Part shown: positions 55,656 to 62,442 of the stretch, in pieces
Layout: every line of letters begins with the position of its first letter
Numbering within the stretch: position 1 is the stretch's first letter
NCBI GenBank assembly: GCA_963811775.1
Contig: CAWESO010000009.1
Location: 233,086 to 297,085, forward strand
Reading direction: 5' to 3'
DNA from: Chersky-840 sp963811775
GTDB taxonomy: Bacteria > Actinomycetota > Acidimicrobiia > Acidimicrobiales > UBA8190
DNA length: 64,000 nt
Position numbers and translations under genes: made by a program
Notes under the pieces: generated by a model
The model's input: the letters and a program-made list of their open reading frames with translations, nothing else
Told to the model about the DNA's origin: nothing
Database searches by the model: none

Positions 55656-57247
55656 ATCGAGCCGTGGAAGGGCACCCCGAAGCTGAAGACCCCGCCGTCG
55701 GCGGCGGCGAGCCAGTAGCCCACCGTCGACGATGCCGTCATCGACACCACCGGTGCGGTGAGGGCCTGGCCCCCGGTCGAGCCCCGGAAGGGGGCGTCGC
55801 CGAAGGCGAAGATCCCGCCGTCGGACGCCACCAGCCAGTAGCCGTGGCCGTCGGGGGTCCGGGCCATGGACACGACGGGCCGGAACAGCGGCGTGCCGCC
55901 CATCGAGCCGAAGTAGGGCGCGTCGCCGAAGGCGAAGATCCCGCCGTCGGACGCCACCTCCCAGTAGCCGCGGCCGTCGGCCGTCGGCGCCAGGCCCACC
56001 ACGGGCCGGGCCAGGGGCCGGCCCCCCATGGACCCGAAGAAGCCGGCGTCGCCGAAGGCGAAGAGCCCGCCGTCCGCGGCGACCTCCCAGTAGCCGCGGC
56101 CGTCCGCGGTCGAGGCCAGGCCCACGACCTTGCGGGCCAGGGGCCGGCCCCCCATGGACCCGAAGAAGCCGGCGTCGCCGAAGGCGAAGAGCCCGCCGTC
56201 CGCGGCCACGAGCCAGTACCCGTGGCCGTCGGGGGTCGAGGCGATACCGACGATGGGCTGCGCCAAGCGCTTTCCCCCCATCGACCCGTAGAACGAGGCG
56301 TCGCCGAAGGCGAACACCCCACCGTCCGACGCCACCAGCCAGTAGCCCTGGCCGTCAGGGGTCGAGGCGATGCCGACGGCGGGCGAGGCGAGAGGGACGC
56401 CCCCCGCCGCGCCGGGCAGGGCGGCGAGAACGGTGCCCCAGCTGAAGTCGAGCGCCGATGCCCCGGTGGAGTCGAGAAGGAGCTCGGTCCAGCTCGGGTC
56501 GCCCTTGTAGGCGGTGGCGTTGAAGCCCGTGCCCATGAGGCACGGCGCGCACCGCAGCGCCATCAGGATGTTGTTGCGGTGCCCCCAGCACCCCGCCGAG
56601 CCGGCGGTGGGGCAGTCGAGGTTGTTCGATCCGGGCCCGTCGTCGTACATCCAGAAGTAGATGGCCTCGAGCGAGCTGCCCATGGCACCGGCCCAGTTCC
56701 CGCCCCACGACGTCCACGGGAAGCCGGCCGGCGCCGACGGGTCGGTGTCCTGCGCCGCCGCGGTCTGCGCCGCCTGGTCCAGGGCGGTGGCCATTCCCGA
56801 CAGCGCCGGGAGGCCGCGCACGGTGCGCTCCAGGTTGGTGGCGGCGAAGAGCTGCTGCTGTGGCGACAGCTGGGCCCAGTCCCCGGGCAGGGCCAGGGGG
56901 GCGAGCCCCTCCTGCGTCCGGGCGTTGTCGATGGCCGCCACCGTGGCGTTCTGGCACCCCGACGACGTGTCGTAGGAGGAGCCCGAGCAGCTGGCCAAGA
57001 AGTTGGGCGAGGGCGGGATGTTCGCCGCGGGGTCGGACGTGGGTCCCGAGCCCGAGCCGGAGCCGGCCTGGGCCCGGGTGGCGGGGGCCACCGCGGCCCG
57101 GGGGGCGCTCTGACCACTGGGGGCGAGGCCGGCGGCTAGCGCCGCCGCCAGGACCACCACCGTCAGTAGACCGATGCGGCCCCGCCGACCACCCACGGGC
57201 GCCATCGCCCCCGCGACCTGCTCTTTCTTCTGGAACACCGTTAGCAT
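55649..57247 (-). CDS. Secreted CAP/SCP-domain protein with GYWLVASDGG-type repeats
   Basis: A 532-aa exported protein. The signal peptide covers about 22-45 (GLLTVVVLAAALAAGLAP). A CAP/SCP-like domain follows (about 85-265: QQQLFAATNLERTVRGLPAL, GCWGHRNNILM, MGTGFN). Residues about 285-532 hold six repeats of about 44 residues of the pattern GYWLVASDGGVFAFGDA, then FxGSMGG and PVVGIASTPDG, likely a beta-propeller or similar array. The repeat type is abundant in Acidimicrobiia-like genomes, which is from memory. The role (wall, adhesion) is unknown. A long structured leader lies upstream. Confidence 0.85.
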   Translation of the reverse strand: MLTVFQKKEQVAGAMAPVGGRRGRIGLLTVVVLAAALAAGLAPSGQSAPRAAVAPATRAQAGSGSGSGPTSDPAANIPPSPNFLASCSGSSYDTSSGCQNATVAAIDNARTQEGLAPLALPGDWAQLSPQQQLFAATNLERTVRGLPALSGMATALDQAAQTAAAQDTDPSAPAGFPWTSWGGNWAGAMGSSLEAIYFWMYDDGPGSNNLDCPTAGSAGCWGHRNNILMALRCAPCLMGTGFNATAYKGDPSWTELLLDSTGASALDFSWGTVLAALPGAAGGVPLASPAVGIASTPDGQGYWLVASDGGVFAFGDASFYGSMGGKRLAQPIVGIASTPDGHGYWLVAADGGLFAFGDAGFFGSMGGRPLARKVVGLASTADGRGYWEVAADGGLFAFGDAGFFGSMGGRPLARPVVGLAPTADGRGYWEVASDGGIFAFGDAPYFGSMGGTPLFRPVVSMARTPDGHGYWLVASDGGIFAFGDAPFRGSTGGQALTAPVVSMTASSTVGYWLAAADGGVFSFGVPFHGSMG

Positions 57248-57314
57248 CTCGTGAGTATCGGAACACTGAGGGAGGTTATTAACTCACTCAAAGAGAAAGA
57301 TCGGGACTTTTCGC

Positions 57315-57336
57315 AGCCCTGGGACCCCGCAGGGCT
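57315..57336 (-). terminator. Hairpin with U-rich tract downstream of the leader element
   Basis: Arms AGCCCTG and CAGGGCT (7 bp) with an 8-nt loop, followed on the minus strand by GCGAAAAGTCCCGATCTTTC. It lies between the candidate riboswitch and the CAP-repeat gene start, so it could be its expression platform. Confidence 0.45.
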
Positions 57337-57364
57337 CACCTCGCGTGACGGAAAATGGTCTCAG

Positions 57365-57500
57365 GGCAGGAGAGACGGCCTCCGGCCCGGGGCCCCGCCG
57401 TCTGCCGACGAGAGCGCTGACGGTGCCTTCTCTCCGTGGGCGCCCAGGGAAGGCGCCAGACGATTGCCCCAGAGGAACGCGCCCGCGCAAGATCGAGCGG
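57365..57500 (-). promoter_or_regulatory. Candidate c-di-AMP (ydaO/yuaA-type) riboswitch, divergent
   Basis: On the minus strand the leader of the CAP-repeat gene has TGGGGCAATCG, then a hairpin GGCGCC/GGCGCC, then GAGAAGGCACCGTC with AGCGCTCTCGTCGGCAGACGG. The last part matches the ydaO landmark CCGACAGCTAACCTCG...GTCGG: CCGTC pairs with GACGG and the loop keeps AGC-CTCG-GGC. GGGGCAATC matches the GGGGTGAATC landmark only partly. ydaO elements commonly control wall-associated secreted proteins in actinobacteria. This is a hand comparison only. Confidence 0.4.
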
Positions 57501-57658
57501 ATCGGCGTCGCCGCCCGTACACCTCCCCACAGTCCCGGCGCCGGCGGCGACTAGCCGCCACGCTCGGAATTTCGGGGCCGCGTCGGGGTCGCACCACGGC
57601 CGGGACGGCGATGGGGCCCCGATATCCTGAGCCGCGTCGCGCAACCAGGAGCCCGTTG

Positions 57659-59044
57659 ATGCCCTTCGACCTCGCCGAAGTACTGCGCTCCCGCCAGGGG
57701 GAGAACTTCGCCCTCCAGGCGCAGTACATGAACCCGCAGATGGGCCGGGTGCTCAAGACGATCGGGTTCGACCGTTACTACGTGCGGGGCGAGGGCTGTT
57801 ACCTCTACGACGCCGAGGGCCGGCGCTACCTCGACTTCCTGTCGGGGTTCGGCGTCTTCGCCCTGGGCCGCGCCCATCCCGCCGTGACGCGGGCCATCCA
57901 CGAGGCCCTCGACGCCGAGCTGCCCAACCTGGTCCAGATGGACTGCGCCCTGCTGCCCGGGCTCCTGGCCGAGGCGTTGGTGCAACGGTCGCACCCCGGC
58001 ATCGAGCGCGCCTACTTCACCAACTCGGGCGCCGAGGCCATCGAGTCCGCCATCAAGTTCTCCCGGGCCGCCACCAAGCGCGACCGGATCGTCTACTGCG
58101 ACCACGGCTTCCACGGGCTCACCACCGGGGCCCTGTCGCTCAACGGGGGCCGGGAGTTCCGCGACGGCTTCGGCCCCCTGCTGCCCACGACGTGCGTGGC
58201 CTACGGGGACATCGACGGCCTGGCCCGCGAGCTGCGCCGCGGCGACGTGGCCGCCTTCGTGGTCGAGCCCATCCAGGGCAAGGGCGTGAACCTCGCCTCG
58301 GAGGAGTACTGGGCCGCGGCGCAGGCGCTGTGCCGGCGCTACAAGACGCTGCTCGTCATCGACGAGATCCAGGCCGGGTTGGGACGGTCGGGGAAGTTCT
58401 TCTGCCACGAGCACTGGGGCCTGCAGCCCGACATCATCACGGTGTCGAAGGCCCTGTCCGGCGGCTACATCCCCGTGGGGGCCATGTTGTCGTCGGCGAA
58501 GATCTTCGACAGCGTCTTCAGCTCGATGGACCGCGCCGTGGTCCACTCCTCCACCTTCTCCATGAACCAGCTCGCCATGGTGGCCGGGCTCGCCACCCTG
58601 CAGGCCTTCGACGAGGAGGACATCGTCGACCGCGCCCGGCGGACGGGCGAGGCCTTCACCAAGGCCCTCGAGCCCCTCGTGGAACGACACGAATTCCTCC
58701 ACGAGGTACGGGGCAAGGGCCTCATGATCGGGTTGGTCTTCGACAAGCCCCAGTCACGTGCCCTGCGGCGACGGTGGACGGCCATCGAGGCCATGCGCAC
58801 GGCGCTGTTCTCACAGCTGGTGGTGCTCCCCCTCTACCACCGCCACGGCATCCTCACCCAGGTCGCCGCCGACAACACGAACGTGGTGAAGCTCCTGCCG
58901 CCGCTGATCGCCGGCGAGGAGGAGGTCGAGTACTTCGTCGACGCCCTCGACGACGTGCTCGGGGCCGCCGCCAAGGGCTCGGGGCTGTTCTGGGAGGTTG
59001 GCAGGACGATGGCCCGGGGCGCCCTGCGCCGATCGCCGGGATGA
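57659..59044 (+). CDS. Class III aminotransferase, probable hopanoid-associated (HpnO-like)
   Basis: A 461-aa PLP aminotransferase of the acetylornithine/4-aminobutyrate type. Seen: GEGCYLYDAEGRRYLDFLSG, TNSGAEAIESAIKFSR, VVEPIQGKGVN, VIDEIQAGLGRSGKFF and the PLP Lys in ITVSKALSGGYIPVG. The gene overlaps hpnA by 4 bp (ATGA). HpnO in proteobacteria makes aminobacteriohopanetriol, so a similar role is a reasonable inference. Other long class III enzymes (for example putrescine-type) remain possible. ATG 57659 is preceded by AGGAG; the upstream open frame is not coding. Confidence 0.75.
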   Translation: MPFDLAEVLRSRQGENFALQAQYMNPQMGRVLKTIGFDRYYVRGEGCYLYDAEGRRYLDFLSGFGVFALGRAHPAVTRAIHEALDAELPNLVQMDCALLPGLLAEALVQRSHPGIERAYFTNSGAEAIESAIKFSRAATKRDRIVYCDHGFHGLTTGALSLNGGREFRDGFGPLLPTTCVAYGDIDGLARELRRGDVAAFVVEPIQGKGVNLASEEYWAAAQALCRRYKTLLVIDEIQAGLGRSGKFFCHEHWGLQPDIITVSKALSGGYIPVGAMLSSAKIFDSVFSSMDRAVVHSSTFSMNQLAMVAGLATLQAFDEEDIVDRARRTGEAFTKALEPLVERHEFLHEVRGKGLMIGLVFDKPQSRALRRRWTAIEAMRTALFSQLVVLPLYHRHGILTQVAADNTNVVKLLPPLIAGEEEVEYFVDALDDVLGAAAKGSGLFWEVGRTMARGALRRSPG

Positions 59045-60207
59045 ACGCCCCCGCCAAGAAGACCGCGCCCCACAGCGCCACCGACCCCACCCAAGACACC
59101 GACACCGACACTGGCACCGCCACTGGCACCGGCACCGAGCGTCGCGACCTCGCCGTCGCCCTGCGCCCCGACGACCGGGTGGGGGTGACCGGGGCCAGCG
59201 GCTTCATCGGCTCGGCTGTCGTGCGCGCCCTGCTCGCCCGCGGCGCGGCGGTGGTGGCCCTGGTCGAGCCGGGCGCCGATGTGGCCAATCTCGACGACCT
59301 CGACACCGAGCGCATCGAGGTCGACGTGCGCGACGCCGACGCCGTGCACCGGGGCGTGCGGGGATGTCGGGCGGTATGCCACGTCGCCGCGCTGTACCGG
59401 TTCTGGGCGCGCCAGCCCCGCCAGTTCTACGACGTCAACGTGGGCGGGACGCTGAACGTCATCGACGCCGTGCGCGCCGCCGGCGTCGAGCGCATGGTCT
59501 ACACGAGCACGGTGGGGACCCTCGGGCTCGACGCCGCCCACGAAGGCACAGCCGCCACCGAGAGCGACTACCCCGACGTGAGCCACCTCTTCGGCTCGTA
59601 CAAGCGGTCCAAGTACGTCGCCGAGCACGAGATGCTGCGCGCCGCCGCCCAAGGCCTGCCCGCCACCATCGTCATGCCGACCTTCCCGCTCGGACCGCGC
59701 GACCGCGTCCCGACGCCCACCGGCCGACTCGTCCTCGACTACTTGAACGGCCGCGTGCCGGGGTATGTCGACACCACCCTGAACGTGGCCCACGTCGACG
59801 ACGTGGCGGCCGGGCACGTCCTCGCCCTCGAACGCGGTGACATCGGGCGCAGCTACATCCTGGGCGGGGAGAACTACTCGCTCCAGCACCTGCTCGAGGT
59901 CCTGGCGTCCTCCACCGCTCTTCCCGAGGCGAAGATCCGGGTGCCGCGGGCCCTGTCGCTCGGCGTGGCGCACGTGTCGGAGTTCGTCGAGGGCCGGCTG
60001 CTGCGGCGCCACCCATCGGTGCCCCTCGAAGCGGCCCGGATGTCGACGACCCAGATGGCGTTCGACGACTCCCGGGCTCGCAAGGAGCTCGGCTACGCAC
60101 CGCGGCCAGCCGAGCAAGCCGTGGTGGACTCGGCGCGGTGGTTCGTGGAGAACGGCTATGTCAAAGACACCCGTCGGGCACGAATCACCTTTCGACCCAG
60201 TCCCTGA
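59041..60207 (+). CDS. hpnA: Hopanoid-associated sugar epimerase (HpnA-like)
   Basis: A 388-aa extended SDR protein. After a disordered N-terminus of about 45 residues (TQDTDTDTGTATGTGTE), the NAD motif is VGVTGASGFIGSAVVRALL. HVAALYRFWARQPRQFYDVN, YTSTVGTLGL, SYKRSKYVAEHE (YxxxK catalytic pair) and LNVAHVDDVAAGHVLALERG match HpnA of hopanoid clusters closely. ATG 59041 overlaps the aminotransferase stop. No squalene-hopene cyclase gene lies in the window. Confidence 0.85.
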   Translation: MNAPAKKTAPHSATDPTQDTDTDTGTATGTGTERRDLAVALRPDDRVGVTGASGFIGSAVVRALLARGAAVVALVEPGADVANLDDLDTERIEVDVRDADAVHRGVRGCRAVCHVAALYRFWARQPRQFYDVNVGGTLNVIDAVRAAGVERMVYTSTVGTLGLDAAHEGTAATESDYPDVSHLFGSYKRSKYVAEHEMLRAAAQGLPATIVMPTFPLGPRDRVPTPTGRLVLDYLNGRVPGYVDTTLNVAHVDDVAAGHVLALERGDIGRSYILGGENYSLQHLLEVLASSTALPEAKIRVPRALSLGVAHVSEFVEGRLLRRHPSVPLEAARMSTTQMAFDDSRARKELGYAPRPAEQAVVDSARWFVENGYVKDTRRARITFRPSP

Positions 60208-60273
60208 CGGCCGCCCCAGCCATGCGAAGATGACCCAGGGGAGATGCCGGCTCGGCGGGCCATTCCCCGAGGC

Positions 60274-60346
60274 GGGCCGCTAGCTCATCGGGTAGAGCAG
60301 GGGACTTTTAATCCCAAGGTGCCGGGTTCGAGCCCCGGGCGGCCCA
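60274..60346 (+). tRNA. tRNA-Lys (anticodon TTT)
   Basis: A complete cloverleaf: acceptor GGGCCGC pairs with GCGGCCC, D arm GCTC/GAGC, anticodon stem GGGGA/TCCCA-type with loop CTTTTAA, and T arm CCGGG-TTCGAGC-CCCGG. The discriminator is A60346 and CCA is not encoded. An integrase follows 70 bp downstream, so this tRNA is the insertion site of the element. Confidence 0.95.
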
Positions 60347-60348
60347 CA
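60322..60348 (+). other. Probable attachment site (3' end of tRNA-Lys)
   Basis: The T arm and 3' acceptor of tRNA-Lys, directly before the integrase gene. Tyrosine integrases commonly recombine at such a segment. The second copy expected at the other end of the element is not in this window, so this is an inference from position. Confidence 0.55.
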
Positions 60349-60404
60349 ATAAAAACCAGGTCAGAGGGGATATACCTCAGGGAGAAGCCGGTGGCTTACC
60401 TCCT

Positions 60405-60424
60405 CGTGACTACTCCGTGACTAC
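60405..60424 (+). repeat. Direct repeat CGTGACTAC x2 at the integrase start
   Basis: CGTGACTAC occurs at 60405-60413 and again at 60416-60424, overlapping the integrase GTG. It could be a binding site for integrase or excisionase controlling int, or a chance duplication. Confidence 0.4.
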
Positions 60425-61583
60425 AATCCCGGGCGTGCAAGGCACGATGACCGAAATCCGGCCCGGAGTGTGGCGACTGCGCGCGTATGCCGGCCGTCGT
60501 GCCAACGGCACGCCGATACAAATCACGAAGACGATCCACGCCAAAGAAACTCGTTCCGGAGCTGGCAAGCGACGCGCGGAACGAGAGCTCGCAGCGATGG
60601 TTGCCGATGTTTCGAAGGGCAACGTGGCTACCGGTACAGAAACGTTCGGCGAACTCCTCGACCTCTGGTTGGCACACATCGAACCAGACCGCTCCCCGAC
60701 CACCATGCGCAAGTACCGAGATATCGCGGATCGAGTCGTCCGGCCCGAGCTGGGGAAGATCAAGCTCAAGGTTCTCTCTGCCCGCCAGCTCGACGCGCTC
60801 TACGCGAAGCTGACCAAAAAGGGCAACAAGGCGTCGACCGTTCGAAGAGTCCACGCGCTGATCGGTGCCGCGCTCCACCAAGCCGAGCGGTGGGACATGA
60901 TCGACAACAACGTCACCCGGAGGTCCAGCCCGCCGCCGGTCCACCAAGAACGAATCCGCGCGCCCTCTCCGAAAGAGGTGCGAGCAATCATCGCCGCCGC
61001 CGAGAAGTTGGAACCGGCGCTCGCCACCCTCCTGATGCTCGGTGCACTCACCGGGGCCCGTCGGGGGGAGCTCTGTGCCCTTCGGTGGCTGGATATCAAC
61101 AAGCAAAGGAGAACACTGACCATCGCCCGCTCTGTGTACGAGACGGAGGGCGGTGGGTGGGCCGAGAAGGGGACGAAGTCCCATCAGATTCGTACCATCG
61201 GCCTCGACGTTCTGGCGTTGGCGGTGTTGCGCAAACACAGGCAATCTGTGGAGGCCCTCGCCTCGGAACTCGATCTCAAGGTGCCCCCGAATGGGTTCGT
61301 GTTCTCTCGATCTCCTGTCGGAGCCGAACCGATCCGCCCCGACATCGTCACAAAGTTCACGAAGCGCGTCGCCACCGCGGCGGGAGTGGACACCCACCTC
61401 CACGCATTGAGACACTTCTCCGCCACCCAGGCCATTGCCGCGGGGTTCGATCCAACGACGGTGGCCGGTCGATTGGGGCACCGGGATTCGTCCATCACCC
61501 TTCGGGTCTACTCCCACGCCCTCGAGGGACGCGACAGTGATCTGGCTGCCGCCCTAGGCAAGACACTCGCTCTGCGCTCCTGA
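60417..61583 (+). CDS. int: Tyrosine site-specific integrase
   Basis: A 388-aa phage-type integrase. The arm-binding domain at the N-terminus (EIRPGVWRLRAYAGRR) is followed by a core-binding SAM-like domain (GELLDLWLAHIEP) and the catalytic domain. Catalytic residues are Arg in TGARRGELCAL, Lys in the EKGTKSHQIRTI region, His-x-x-Arg in LHALRHFSATQ, His in GRLGHRDSS and the nucleophile Tyr in LRVYSHALEG. GTG 60417. It should insert the element into the adjacent tRNA-Lys. The base composition is lower in GC than the chromosomal genes. Confidence 0.95.
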   Translation: MTTIPGVQGTMTEIRPGVWRLRAYAGRRANGTPIQITKTIHAKETRSGAGKRRAERELAAMVADVSKGNVATGTETFGELLDLWLAHIEPDRSPTTMRKYRDIADRVVRPELGKIKLKVLSARQLDALYAKLTKKGNKASTVRRVHALIGAALHQAERWDMIDNNVTRRSSPPPVHQERIRAPSPKEVRAIIAAAEKLEPALATLLMLGALTGARRGELCALRWLDINKQRRTLTIARSVYETEGGGWAEKGTKSHQIRTIGLDVLALAVLRKHRQSVEALASELDLKVPPNGFVFSRSPVGAEPIRPDIVTKFTKRVATAAGVDTHLHALRHFSATQAIAAGFDPTTVAGRLGHRDSSITLRVYSHALEGRDSDLAAALGKTLALRS

Positions 61584-61598
61584 TCAGCCGTCGGCTGG

Positions 61599-61799
61599 TC
61601 ACACCGAGTCGCTGTCGGCCGCCTCTCCATGCACCTCGGCGAGGAAGCGCGGGACCGAGACCCGCCACTGAGCCCCGATCCGGAACGCACCGGGTATCTT
61701 GCCGACAGCGACCAGTCGGTATGCAGTCGAGGTGCCGATCCCCAATTGCTCGGCGGCCCAAGAGAGGTGCTTTACGTCGTCGGGGAGTGAGGTCGTCAT
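61599..61799 (-). CDS. Excisionase/MerR-like small HTH protein
   Basis: A 66-aa DNA-binding protein: SWAAEQLGIGTSTAYRLVAVGKIPGAFRIGAQWRVSVPRFLAEV. This is the winged-HTH of the excisionase type. It lies tail-to-tail 15 bp from the integrase, a usual place for Xis or a regulator of the element. ATG 61799 has a weak GGAG upstream. Confidence 0.8.
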   Translation of the reverse strand: MTTSLPDDVKHLSWAAEQLGIGTSTAYRLVAVGKIPGAFRIGAQWRVSVPRFLAEVHGEAADSDSV

Positions 61800-61905
61800 G
61801 GAGTCTCTTGCTCCTGGGTCGTGTCGAATCCGTGGATCGATCCCGCGCGTCGACGGTCTAGTCATGGGTGCTGCGTCGTGATCCCCACCCATTGTCCCGA
61901 TTGAT

Positions 61906-62040
61906 GTCACCTTCAACGTCACCCGCTCGGAGACTCACGTTTCGGGGACGAGTGGTATCCCAAGCGACTTCACTCCGAACGTCACCCAGCCGTCGGCCCG
62001 GACGTCACCCTCAGTTCTCAGAGAACCGGAGCATGTCACC
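61906..62040 (+). repeat. Five direct GTCACC motifs (iteron-like cluster)
   Basis: GTCACC at 61906, 61918, 61981, 62004 and 62035, three of them within ACGTCACCC and two within ATGTCACCTT. All are in the same orientation. Start-to-start spacings are 12, 63, 23 and 31 bp, close to whole helical turns. A protein-binding cluster is possible. Confidence 0.45.
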
Positions 62041-62186
62041 TTCGCCGGTCAATCGAATCTCACGGCCGGACCCGTTTCCGTCGTCGGCATCCACAAGGGA
62101 GGGCCGGGCCGGTCAGGGCCGGCCGACAGGCCGCCCGAAGGGGGCGCCTTGACGGGCCCGATCACTGCCACCGGGACACTGGGTGC

Positions 62187-62207
62187 GGAGCCGGCCCTGC
62201 CGGCTCC
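62187..62207. terminator. Perfect hairpin in the element
   Basis: Arms GGAGCCGG and CCGGCTCC with the 5-nt loop CCCTG. It lies 236 bp downstream of the relaxase-helicase stop and could end its transcript, or be part of a transfer origin. Confidence 0.4.
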
Positions 62208-62442
62208 TGTGTGCTGCTTCGCCTGGCGCGCCGGCAAACAGCCGAAGAGACGCGTCTGGCACCGATCCACCGAAGGACGACAGAAGGGATCTCGGCTCAC
62301 AGTCCAAACCCGTCGTCGTAGTCACGGCCGTAGGAGAGATCGTCGTCGTAAGTCCAGCCGAGCCCAGGGTCCCGAGTCGGGGCTTCGTGGGCTCGCTCTT
62401 CGTTGCGGGCGAGATCTCGTCCGAAACGCTGGAACCATTCCT

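Larger units (their letters stand above)
57248..57658. other. Structured intergenic region, about 410 bp
   Basis: It separates two divergent genes: the CAP-repeat gene (-) and the aminotransferase (+). It has a possible c-di-AMP riboswitch with a hairpin near the CAP gene, an AT-richer stretch at 57276-57306 and a small hairpin GGCGGC/GCCGCC at 57543-57559. No open frame looks coding. Confidence 0.6.
61800..62442. other. Intergenic region of the mobile element, about 640 bp
   Basis: No gene is supported. It holds five direct GTCACC motifs (61906-62040), and a perfect hairpin GGAGCCGG/CCGGCTCC at 62187-62207. It lies between the excisionase-like gene and the end of the relaxase-helicase. It could contain transfer, replication or excision control sites. 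Confidence 0.6.

Noticed and set aside
57421..57480. A cobalamin riboswitch on the + strand upstream of the HpnO-like gene
   Set aside because: A GCGCCAGACGATTGCC segment resembles the B12 box only weakly and the other conserved segments are missing.
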